Shown one piece after another: positions 15,517 through 25,600 of a stretch of DNA of 64,000 bases. The translations under genes and the position numbers were made by a program. This DNA comes from Calothrix sp. PCC 7103 (GTDB lineage Bacteria > Cyanobacteriota > Cyanobacteriia > Cyanobacteriales > Nostocaceae), in the NCBI RefSeq assembly GCF_000331305.1, contig NZ_KB217481.1:94765-158764 (forward strand), written 5' to 3'. How positions within the stretch are numbered: position 1 is the stretch's first letter; each line of letters starts with the position of its first letter. Below the pieces are notes generated by a model. That model was given only the letters and a program-made list of their open reading frames with translations, was not told the DNA's origin and did no database searches.

Positions 15517-16338
15517 ATGGTGGACACCTTTGTTAAAGCTGAAAAAACGAGTACAGCAGATGAAACAAGTAATCCTGATAACAAACCAACTCAAATCATA
15601 AAGGCGCCTGCCCAAGATGTAGCACCAACAATTGAAATGAATCAGGGCGACATTAATCAAAATAATTTGGTTATAGAATCTGAATCTAGGTTAAATGTAG
15701 AGGCGCCCAAAATTCAGCTAGATAATCAGGAGGAAGTGATTCGTACTAATGCTGACCTGCTTCGACAATGCATTGAAGACCAGAGTTGGGAAATGGTAGC
15801 GGAGTTAACAGAGGAATGGGCGCCTACCTTTAAAGCTCAAGTTTGGAGATGCTTGACAACAGCAGAACAGAAGGCAATCAGGGAACTGAAGCCGCAACTC
15901 AAGACTGAATCAAGCCAGATTGAACAAAACAACACTATATATATAGATAAGAATGAATTAAATATTGAACCCGTTAGATGTCAAGAACCAGCTAAACAGC
16001 CTGAAAAACCAGCACCTACCCTAAAACAACAAATCAAAGAGAACTGGGATAATACTCTAACTTTAGGAAATATAATTTTAGCTAAGGCGGAAACTGAGGA
16101 ATTACAAGCGTTTGTTAGTGAATGTACTCCCGAACAAATTAAACATATTTTGGGCGCCGCTAAGTACGCATGGAAGCCAAGCTGTGTTTCTTTTGGTGAG
16201 TATGACGGTGATAAAGTCGAATTATTCGAGTTTGGACATATGCCCAATTGGAAAGTCCGACCTGTTCAAGGTAAAACAATTGTACGTGCCAAACGCTCTA
16301 CAGTCTTCCCGTGGCTTGGCGAATGGCAGTGCTTCTAA
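15517..16338 (+). CDS. Hypothetical protein, 273 aa, perhaps the tail of the broken primase
   Basis: The first 85 residues are low in structure (TSTADETSNPDNKPTQI). Then follows NADLLRQCIEDQSWEMVAEL, TEEWAPTFKAQVWRCLTTAE and QKAIRELKP, which I associate with the C-terminal extension of long cyanobacterial plasmid primases. The last 50 residues (YAWKPSCVSFGEYDGDKVEL) look like a beta domain and end WLGEWQCF. The gene is intact and in line with the VapE remnants, so it may survive as a separate protein. It contains an in-gene CTATATATATAG palindrome coding T-I-Y-I-D. Confidence 0.5.
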   Translation: MVDTFVKAEKTSTADETSNPDNKPTQIIKAPAQDVAPTIEMNQGDINQNNLVIESESRLNVEAPKIQLDNQEEVIRTNADLLRQCIEDQSWEMVAELTEEWAPTFKAQVWRCLTTAEQKAIRELKPQLKTESSQIEQNNTIYIDKNELNIEPVRCQEPAKQPEKPAPTLKQQIKENWDNTLTLGNIILAKAETEELQAFVSECTPEQIKHILGAAKYAWKPSCVSFGEYDGDKVELFEFGHMPNWKVRPVQGKTIVRAKRSTVFPWLGEWQCF

Positions 16339-16517
16339 GTGCTTACAAAATATAGGAACATTTTGATATTATTAGAAAATGCAAAAGTCTAAAATGCGTT
16401 TTTATGAAAATGTTCCCAAACCTTCCCAAAATTGGAAGAGTGTAAACTGACATAGGATTAAGGTAAAATAATAGTGATTCACTTGAGATTCTGAAGTTTC
16501 TAGCTTTAGAATCGATT

Positions 16518-16560
16518 CCACAACATGTATATTTTTATAAGATGCTTGTTGTGGTTTTTA
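16518..16560 (+). terminator. Intrinsic terminator
   Basis: CCACAACA (16518-16525) and TGTTGTGG (16547-16554) form an 8-bp stem followed by TTTTTAT. It lies about 180 bases past the gene ending at 16338. Between them, GGAACATTTT near 16355 and AAAATGTTCC near 16402 make a second hairpin. Nothing else is seen in 16339-16619. Confidence 0.6.
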
Positions 16561-16619
16561 TCCACGCTTATCATAGCGGGATTAAATTTTGAATGAGATA
16601 GGTGCTAGTTATAAAAAAG

Positions 16620-18512
16620 TTAATCCTGATTTTGAAAAAGCAGTTCAAGTAAAGATAGGGATTGAAAAGCCGCGCGTGCTTGTACTTCTTCTTGGGTTTC
16701 TCCACCGATATGAGTTGAGCGAACAAAAGTGTAACCAGTAGGTAACATTATGGCGAGCGAAGAAGCAAGTTCCATTTGTTGCTGCGATGGCTGGTGCCCA
16801 GGCGGCAATAGTCTGATATGCGCGCTTCTAAAATGAGGCGCCATTTTCTTAACTGCTTTTACAAAATTGTCAGGGTCAGCAAATGATTTTTCGAGGTTTC
16901 TTTCTAAACGGGGTATTAGAATGATTGGTGTCGATGCTAACGAGGCGCCTTTTGAAAGTTTACTTTTAGTATGTGAGGTCGGTATTTTTGAATTTTTGTA
17001 TTTTGATTTATTACTTTTATAGTAGTTTTGTTTAAAACTTGGACGAGCTACAATTAAATCACGATAACCGACTGCTACAATAAATTCTAGTAATTTTATA
17101 ATTTGACGCATTACATCAGATACATGAACAGAATGCGCCCAATCAATTTGTTTTTTAAATGGGTTTAGACAGCCAAACAAACAATAATTAGTTTCGTGGA
17201 CTTGATAAATTACAACTCTTATTAAAATATCTCCGCTTTTGTCTGTAGTCGGCATATAAGATATTTCGTGACAGCCTACCTTATTTATAAAAATTGTTGA
17301 TAATCTATCTATGGGATATTTTTGCTCTATTACTGCCATTTCTAGTAGCTTGTCAATTTGAGTAAAACTATTGTGCGTAGGTATTTCTCCAAGATTTATA
17401 CAGTTATTTGTAACATGAAATTCTTGTACTGGAATTATATTGTCATCTAACAAACTTCCCCAGCTTTTCAAAAGTAGATATTTAAAAGTTGAACAACTAG
17501 CTACAAAGGATTCTAAACTTTCTAGTTTAACTTGAGCAAGATGCCATTCCTGACTGCCGTTTCTTCCATAAGGACAAGCTACAATGTGAAACTTGTTTGA
17601 GGCAATAGAATTTAGCGACTCATTCGCTACAGTTAGCTCATAAGATAAACGACAAAACATGTATGTTTTAAAAGCCTCATCATCAGACGAAGGGCTTTGT
17701 GACGAAAGGTAATCAAATAACTCCTGCTTATTCTTTGCAAACTGATTGGGGCCTGGATTCAAATAATCAAATTTTTTAATATTATCATGATATAATAAAT
17801 TAAATTCTTTTAATAAATCTTGTGTTTTATACTTAGCTTTTTTATAAATTATGGTTTCAGGGTCAAATTCTTTTATGATATATTTAATTACGTTTTCTTC
17901 AATTACAGATAACGATATATCTATGCTAGTCTGTTTCATTTGTAAACGAAGTGCATCAAACATCTTACCTAAATAAGCTTCTTCATACTCTTTGAAAGAT
18001 AAAAGATTTTGATTAATTGTTAAAATAGTATTTTTGACAATAGCTATATTTAAGTTCTTGATGAACAAATTAATTTCAGATTTACTGAGTATATTAAAAA
18101 CTAAAGAATTGAATCCGCTATAAGGAATATCGAAAACGAGAGAAGCTTCAAGATTTGTTTGATGTTCTAGTTCTTGTTTCCAATTTTTTAACGGCTCTTC
18201 TAAAAAGTTGCATGGGTTAAGACGTGCCGAAGCAAGCCAAATATAAGAACCGCCTTTTTCAGCAAACATTAATGTAAGATACAAAAAAATACCCTCGGAG
18301 GTTTCTGCAAAACCAGCGCGCGTTTCGTAAACGTACTGTTTTGGTATGCTCAAACTTTCTTGATAATTTAATTTTCCGCTTAAATATGCTTGGACTATAG
18401 CATTCTTATTAAAGACCTCAAACGAAAGCGGAACTGTTTCGATTGTAAAACCAAACTCGTTTATTACTTCATTCGTCTGAGCTTTCTTTTGTTTAAAAGA
18501 TTTATCTAACAT
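16620..18512 (-). CDS. Hypothetical protein, 630 aa
   Basis: No family is recognised. The N-terminal 500 residues are mixed helix and strand (MLDKSFKQKKAQTNEVINEF; YGRNGSQEWHLAQVKLESL). A basic, serine/lysine-rich linker lies near residues 505-530. The last 90 residues read VKKMAPHFRSAHIRLLPPGH and TGYTFVRSTHIGGET, recalling a small closing domain common on phage and plasmid proteins (R-x-A-H-x-R, then x-x-V-x-x-x-x-x-G). From about 16950 to 18655 there is no GGCGCC, the longest gap in the backbone apart from mobile elements, so most of the gene may be a later arrival. It faces the HNH gene. Confidence 0.6.
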   Translation of the reverse strand: MLDKSFKQKKAQTNEVINEFGFTIETVPLSFEVFNKNAIVQAYLSGKLNYQESLSIPKQYVYETRAGFAETSEGIFLYLTLMFAEKGGSYIWLASARLNPCNFLEEPLKNWKQELEHQTNLEASLVFDIPYSGFNSLVFNILSKSEINLFIKNLNIAIVKNTILTINQNLLSFKEYEEAYLGKMFDALRLQMKQTSIDISLSVIEENVIKYIIKEFDPETIIYKKAKYKTQDLLKEFNLLYHDNIKKFDYLNPGPNQFAKNKQELFDYLSSQSPSSDDEAFKTYMFCRLSYELTVANESLNSIASNKFHIVACPYGRNGSQEWHLAQVKLESLESFVASCSTFKYLLLKSWGSLLDDNIIPVQEFHVTNNCINLGEIPTHNSFTQIDKLLEMAVIEQKYPIDRLSTIFINKVGCHEISYMPTTDKSGDILIRVVIYQVHETNYCLFGCLNPFKKQIDWAHSVHVSDVMRQIIKLLEFIVAVGYRDLIVARPSFKQNYYKSNKSKYKNSKIPTSHTKSKLSKGASLASTPIILIPRLERNLEKSFADPDNFVKAVKKMAPHFRSAHIRLLPPGHQPSQQQMELASSLAIMLPTGYTFVRSTHIGGETQEEVQARAAFQSLSLLELLFQNQD

Positions 18513-18587
18513 AAGTTGCGCGGTTTGCAGATAAATGATATTTTCAAAAAGTATATTTTTATAAGTATAAATACATTAACTGCTTTT

Positions 18588-18887
18588 ATGGGTAAAAATA
18601 AGAAATCTTTATATCCACCAAATTGGAAGGAGCTTGCATTTTCTGTGAAAAGCGGCGCCGATTGGAAGTGCAGTCGTTGTGGATTGCAATGCTTGCGACC
18701 TGAAGATGACGCTTCCGAATTGAGTCGTTCTGAGAGAGCTACGAAAACTCTTATGGTACATCATTGGAATCGAGACCCTTCTTCAAATAACAGAGAAAAT
18801 CTCGGCGCGCTTTGTTCTGCGTGCCATTTGAATTTTCATACTAGAAGAAGAAGTAATATTTCACCTGGGCAGTTATCTTTATTTTAA
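18588..18887 (+). CDS. HNH endonuclease, 99 aa
   Basis: ATG at 18588 gives MGKNKKSLYPPNWKELAF. The core has the zinc-binding C-S-R-C near residue 30, then TLMVHHWNRDPSSNNRENLG with the V-H-H and N-x-x-N signature, and ALCSACHLNFH (C-x-x-C-H). This is a complete small HNH nuclease of the type carried by phages and cyanobacterial elements. The open frame upstream to 18516 is not used because it lacks coding character. It may act as a free-standing homing or defence nuclease; the target is unknown. Confidence 0.85.
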   Translation: MGKNKKSLYPPNWKELAFSVKSGADWKCSRCGLQCLRPEDDASELSRSERATKTLMVHHWNRDPSSNNRENLGALCSACHLNFHTRRRSNISPGQLSLF

Positions 18888-18963
18888 AGCATCTTGTAAC
18901 AGGTTGCTCTTGATACACACACAATTATTAGTTTACTGTGTAGTAATAAAGTTAACACAGTAA

Positions 18964-19272
18964 TTGTGGAGAAATACGATTGCGTATTTGACTAGTAACC
19001 TGGCGCCTGGAGAGCGGATAATTTTAATCGCACGTCCGCATTGGGTTATTTTTATAAAAGCATGTTTTATTTTATTATCTGGAATTGTCTTATTTACCCC
19101 GCATGAAACTCAATTTTTCGGAGTTTTTATTGCTGTTTTAGGTATAATTCGCTTTTTGTTTACATTAGTTAGATTTATGACGGACGTAAAGAACCATTTC
19201 GTACAGTTGCTAAACCGCAATTTTTCCAACGTACTGTTCAAAATCAATCTTTTAGCAACTAGAAAAAAATAA
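18964..19272 (+). CDS. Membrane protein, possibly a truncated PH-domain (bPH2) protein
   Basis: From a TTG start the protein reads WRNTIAYLTSNLAPGERIIL, ARPHW, then two hydrophobic helices (VIFIKACFILLSGIVLF and FFGVFIAVLGIIRFLFTLV). L-x-P-G-E-R-x-x-x-x-x-R-P-H-W before two helices is the start of bacterial PH-domain membrane proteins (DUF304 type). The beta domain that should follow is replaced by VQLLNRNFSNVLFKINLL and a stop, so it is probably truncated by a frameshift. Role unknown. Confidence 0.55.
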   Translation: MWRNTIAYLTSNLAPGERIILIARPHWVIFIKACFILLSGIVLFTPHETQFFGVFIAVLGIIRFLFTLVRFMTDVKNHFVQLLNRNFSNVLFKINLLATRKK

Positions 19273-19308
19273 CCCGTAACCAACTAATATAGTTGATTAC
19301 AGGTTTAT
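19271..19308 (+). terminator. Intrinsic terminator
   Basis: AACCCGTAACCAACTA pairs with AGTTGATTACAGGTTT through a bulged stem, followed by TTATTA. It directly follows the membrane-protein stop. Confidence 0.55.
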
Positions 19309-19382
19309 TAGAATATATTTAGATATTTTTGCTTTAAAGGTTATTGGCGCCTGACTCTATAGTTTGAAAATTTTACAATATA

Positions 19383-19565
19383 CTATAAGTCTACGTCGTT
19401 TTCTTCCCAAGAAATATATATTGTAATAGTTTGGTCTCGGCGCCGTTTCAAACTAAAAGCAGCATTGTCTAGTAGCACAGAAGCATCAGCTATTCCACAG
19501 CCGTTAGCGAAACTTAGAGCTTCTGACAATGTTTTGAATCTTTTATCAACACGAATATCAGCCAT
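19383..19565 (-). CDS. Small hypothetical protein, 60 aa
   Basis: The protein reads MADIRVDKRFKTLSEALSFA, then a short linker and FSLKRRRDQTITIYISWEEN. A strand-helix-strand layout of this size is common in small regulators, but no family is recognised. It lies about 70 bases after the stop of the giant gene and is probably the last gene of that transcript. Confidence 0.5.
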   Translation of the reverse strand: MADIRVDKRFKTLSEALSFANGCGIADASVLLDNAAFSLKRRRDQTITIYISWEENDVDL

Positions 19566-19633
19566 AGCTGGAGACTCTTATAATAAATTGCAAGACAATA
19601 TGGTCGAAGACCACAGATTAAAAAGTTAGTTGC

Positions 19634-22600
19634 TTACTTCAATAACAAGTTTTTACGCTGTTCTTGCTTTGTGGCTTGATTCAACCAAAAATTCTTTTGC
19701 TGCTCGTTTAGGTTATTGATTGTAGGCGCCTCACCTTTCTTAGCTTGATACAGCACTTCCGATGAAGCGTTAACTATTTGTATAGTTTGAGTAGGCTGTA
19801 CAAAGTATATTGTAGAATTATTTAATTTAGCAGATTGAAGTTCTTTATTTTGATTGTCTGGATTCGCTTCAAGTCGTTTGAAGCATTCAGTTAGCATAAC
19901 CTGTTCCCACTTCTCGCGATTACTACTAACTCGTGGTTTGGTAGAATTATCTAAAGGAATATTTTGATTTTGCTCATTTTGTGTGGGTTGATTAGTATAA
20001 TTTTTGGTTATCTGTAAGGCTTTTTCATACCCTTCTACTAATGCTGCAATAAAAGGAGATTGATGTCCTTTACCCTCCCAAAAAGTATCTTGATTTTCGG
20101 TTACATAATGAGTACATTGCTCAAGCCATGCGGCGCCACCATTTTTTGTAACGGCTTCTAATAATTTAGGATGTTGTTCAAATTTTGCGGTTATAATCTG
20201 AGCCATCAAATCTCCTCTATCTTCATACGCCACTCCTTCTTTAAAATGTTGATAAGCTTGTTCCGCTGAAAAAAAGGGCGTACCTTTTGGTTTATCTTGC
20301 GTCCATTTTTCAGCTTTACACTCACCTGCTGGAGAAAAAGGATTATTTCTAAAAGATACGGGGTAATCACTTTTTATATTACCTAGCTCTTGTGATTTTA
20401 CAGTCGGGTTTGTTAAAGCGGCGCCAAGGCTAGATTTACTGCGTGTAGCTATATTTATAAGAGGTGCTATTTCTCTGGAGTTGTTATTTACTTTTATTTG
20501 TTGGTCGGTATATTTATTTATAACTTCGCTTCGATATTTTTGCAAGGTAGATTCTACTATAGTAGATACAGCCTTTTCAATACCAGGCGCCTTACTTTCA
20601 GTATTGCCAGCAACATTTAGTACCTCAATATTATTGTCTACAATAAATTTTAAAAGCTTTTGAGATGCTAATTCAGGATTATCGTAGACTTGTTTAGGTA
20701 TATGGAGGAGCAGTTTACCCATTCGGGCAGCATTTTCGGCAGTGTTTGAAGAACCTTTGTCAAAGTCGGGGTCAATGCTACCAAACACGACGGTGGCATC
20801 AGAATTTTGAATGTTGGCATTTGTTCTTATCATATAAGTATGCCCAATATTATTTCCTGCCTGACCTTCAGTTAAACCGTAGTCAGCAAGTTTGGGATTC
20901 TTGCCTTTTTCTGTAACCCAGCCAGCAGGGGCCGTACCTCCGGTTTCAAAACCCGCTTGCTTTGCTCCAACTAAAGCTCCCATGTCGGCGCCTGTCTGTC
21001 CTCCGCTAATAATTGTTGTAAGCGTAGCTGTCTCAGGTTTTTGTGGTTTGGCGGTAGAAGTAGAGTTGGGTATTATTTTTTTTACAGCTTTAGGTGCCGA
21101 TTTGGGCAACAATTCCGGTTCGCTAGACGATTCGTAAGTTTGCTGAGGTTTTTGGAATTGCTGAGTTTGAGGTTTAGATTGCTGAAGCTGGGGAGATATT
21201 ATTATTGCTTCAGGAACAGTAGCTTTAATAATGGCTTGGACTTGTTTCCAAGTTTGCTGACGCTCTGCCTGAGTTGCACCTCCAGCTAATCCAGAGCCTA
21301 GTTTTTCGGGTATGTAAACAGGTAGATTCTTCTTTTGGGCAAATTCTGCTACTTTTTCTAACCCATCACTAAGCCCTTTAAAATCAGTGTAGCGCCTATC
21401 AGTTCCATAACGGTCTTGCCCAGCTACGTTAGCAACAATCAACTGCGGATTTTCCTTAACTTCAACTAATTGAACATCCCCTAGCTTCCAATCCTGTTTT
21501 TGTAAATATTGATCTTTAACTTGAGGATATTTTTCTGCTATAGCAAGTGCAAGTCCGGCGCCCATCTTGCCTTGGCAATTAACTTGTTGAACAATAATCC
21601 CACTTTCAACTTTTAGTAAGTCTGTTAAAGGTTGTTTAGGTTGTTGTTCAGTTATCTGGGTTTTGGGGGTAATTAATTGACCTAGCTCTAACTCCAAAGC
21701 GCGTGTGATAATCTTCGTGGTAGCTTCTTGAAGCCCAGGTGATCGACTTTCACGATTCCCAGCTACATTAATTGTTTGTATTTGATTTTCTTTAATAAAA
21801 TCAGATATTTTAATGGCTGCTGTTTTAGGTTCATTTAAGGCTTCTTTCAAATTTATATGCAGGCAAGGTTTATCCTGCCCTTGAGCTAGTTGTATAGTCT
21901 TATAAGTTCCTGGATTATTAGCTGGGTCGGCATTACCTAAAACTAGCGTGCCATCAGATTCAAGAATATTGAGTTGAGTTCTTGCAATGTAAGTCTTTCC
22001 TATACTATCAAATTTTTTACCTTCTTCTAGACCAAATGATTCGAGCAGTTTTTTGTTATTTATATGAGATTTACCACCATTACTTAAATCTTCCATTAAC
22101 CAACCACCAGGCGCAGTTCCTCCTGTCGGCAGTCCATAATCTCTTGCAGCTATTAAGGCGCCAAGGTCAGCACCAGTTTGTCCACCAGAAATAATTTTCT
22201 CTAAAGTGCTTTTATGCGGGCTTGGCGCCTCTTGAAGTTGCAAGGCTTCTGGTTTAATTTGGATGTTTTCTTGTGCTGATGGTTCAGGTGCTTGTTGCTG
22301 TTGTGCAAAAGACGTAGTTTTAGTATTTTCAGAATGATTGGCTATTGCAATGCCATTTATGCGTACAAAATCATACCCTTTTTCTTGCAGGTAATCTACA
22401 ACTAATTTAGTACCTTCATTACTACCATCGCTGATAAGAAAGGAGCTTTTTGCTTCAATTGCCTTATCTAGTAAGGGCTGATAATTATCTATAAAATTCT
22501 GCTCTACTTTTTTCAACGATACGCCACGACGCACCTCGTTAATTTCGACCATTATAGTGTCTTCTTGAGAATACTCGCCAGTGTTAGCAAGTTCTCCCCA

Positions 22601-25600
22601 TGCAGCAGCATATTTTTTAATATCGCAGGCGGTTTTTGCTGATAAAGCTGATTGCCCTATAAACTGAGTGGCAAGCAAAGCCATCTGTATTTGTAGACTA
22701 TGCGATTCTTGGGTTATTCCAACAGCTTCAAGGTTTAATAATGGATTAGCCTTTTTAGGTACTACTCCGGCGCCGGAGTCACTATCAGCAATATTTTCTA
22801 AACTAGTTTTTATAACTTGCAGTTTCTCTCCTGCTTCGGGTTGTTTTAACATTTTATTTTGGTTATTGATGTATATCTCGCACAGCTTTTCAAGATACTC
22901 GTTCGTGAATTGCTGCTGATTATCTAATTGGGGTAAACTATTAATACTTGCTTGCAATGCAGTTATTTTTTCATTATAACTTGTATATCCTTCTTCTATA
23001 CTAACATCTACGGGTGTTCCAAAGTTGGCTATAAGTTCTTTACGAATAGAATCGCGCGTATAAAATTCTTGCACAACCAATGTAGATATTCCATCCACAC
23101 TATCTACTGCTGGTTTTATCCCTTTATCATTTAGCCAGAGAGCGGCTATTTCGGCATCTGCATTACTTAAAGTTAACCCCCAAGCAGGCGCCGCTTTTTC
23201 GTTTCCTCCATCTTCTATAAACTCTTGTTCTGGGTTTATATAATAAACGCCAAGTTCAGGATTACTTAATTTTTCAAGGGTAACTTCAGGAGGAGTTGCA
23301 TCTAAGACTCGCCCAAAATTAGCAATTAATTCTAGCTTTGCGGTTTCCGTCAAACTTCTTGGATCTATTGCTATTACTTCTGCTTTTAAGCTTTGCTCTA
23401 GCGGCGAAAGCTCTGAAATGTGGTCAGTGACGGCGCCTCTTCTATTTAGCCAGCTATTAATGTTATTAGTATGTTGTTGATCGCATGTAATATAAACAGC
23501 ATCGCGGTATTCTGTTTTTTCTCCGTTTGTATATGCATGGCGCCTGCTTTCTGACAAGATAGGCTGTATTGTTGTGTCTATATAATCCTGATGCGTAAGT
23601 ATTGGCTGACTTTCACGCTGTATCCATACTTTCGGGTACTCAACTGTATTAGGGTCTATTGTAATAAGTGCGGCTGAAGGCGCCTTAGCGATTAAAGTAG
23701 CTTCAAAATTAAAGCCCTGCGGCTTAACTCCTAAATTACTTAAATTTTCTGTAACTTCTTTATGATTTTTGATTTCCCCTAAAACTTTATTGTCGGCTTC
23801 AACCACTGCCACCAGAACAGCTTTAGCTTTCGGGTTATTTCTTTCCGCAACTTTTGCTCTATACTCCAACCGTAGAGATTGATTTTCTGATGTAAGGTTT
23901 AAGCGTTCGTCTTGAGTATAATCAGAATAATTTTTGAAATTTCCAATTTGGATTATAGTTTCCTTTTTTGTAACCGCTTCAAAGGTAGCTACATCATGAA
24001 TTTGAACTTGAGCTTCGGCTTTAGTTCCAATAGGCAATTGTCCGGCGCCTTTAGAGATAAAACCAAGTCTTTTATCATTTATATATATTGCAGTGTTAAT
24101 GCTATTATTGTTTCCTTCTACATTTTCTGGTAAAAACTCATGTCTAATTTCCAATCTATGCTTTTTTGTAGAGTCAAAATTTTGAAGATAATGTTGATTT
24201 ATTTTTGAATTATTAATTTTGGTGACTTCTAGCGATGTTATTTGTAAGCTATGAAGTCTTTGCGTTACTTCAGGCGAGAATAATGCAGTACTTTTCCATA
24301 TCGTTCTATTATCTTTATTAAAACCCTGAGAATTAGAAGTATCAAAATTTTCTATATCAAATTCATTTTCATTTTCATTTTCATCTATGTAAATACTAGG
24401 TTTATTATTGCTTTTGTTTCCTTTATCTGAACCTTGCTGCACTTGGGTTTCTATTTTCCACATTGCCGCAGCAGCGCTTAAAGTAGAATATTGCCGTTGT
24501 CCAAGCTGCTCTAAAGTTTCTTTTATATAATTATTAGTTGTTGCTTTGATTGCATCTAAATTAGCTTCAGTTGCTACAGGAGTAATTGTAGCTTTCCATT
24601 TTAATGTACGATTCTTATCAGGATACTCTAACGATATGAATTTATCGTCACCGCCATTTCGTCTAATTTCTGATTGTTTTTTCTTAATTAACTCAATGTT
24701 TTCTAGTAAAGAAGTGTTAGTCAAAGTACCTATTTGTTTCCTAACAGGTTTAATCTCACCTCTTTCATTTTTTGTAGTAACAAGCTGACCTTCTTTATCT
24801 TGTATGCAAGCGGTTACTTTGAATTCTAGGTTTCTGCTTTTGTCATCTTTTATAAGCATTATATTTTGTAGCTCAGTCATATTTCTATAATCAAACTTTT
24901 CATAAGACTTTTCAGATACTGCTACAATTAACTTTTTACCTAGCGGGCTTTCAAGTTGCAAGTAAAAATCTGTTCTATCAGCTTCTGCAACTGCAATGTC
25001 TTGTTTTACAGTTCTTTGATAAGTAGCTAAGGCGCCGAGTCTATTACTACATTCAGCCATTAAACCTACTTTCTCGGTTTTCGCTTTTTGTGCATCAAAG
25101 CGTATAGCATATAGTTCTGATGGAACATCAACGTCTTGAAACAAATCTTTTAATTGATATACGGGTCTTTGCTTTAAATCGGTTTCTTTATAAGTAGCAT
25201 TAGTCAACTGAGCAAAATGATCAAGTACTGTATGGGTATCACTTCCCATTTCGGCGCCTTCTTTAAAGTACAATGTATCTTTGTTTCTATCCGCTAGCGG
25301 AAGAACAGGGCGCCAGCTTAATTGGCTCAGACATTCTAAAACTTTGTCTTTGTCACATCGTCGCGCACTTTTTTCACTTTGTACTTCAATTTCTAGCTGT
25401 TGAGCTAGGGTATTTACAATATCTCTAAAATATTTCCTGACTGAATTTAATACTTCAACTTTCTCTTGTTGTGTTAATGGGGGTGGCGCCTCTTCAGGAT
25501 ACTGAGCCATAAAATCGTAAATATCTTGCCGAATCAAACCCTGATTTAAGGCTTGAGATAAAACTTCTTGGTCACGAATAGCATTTTCAGAAGTAGGGCT

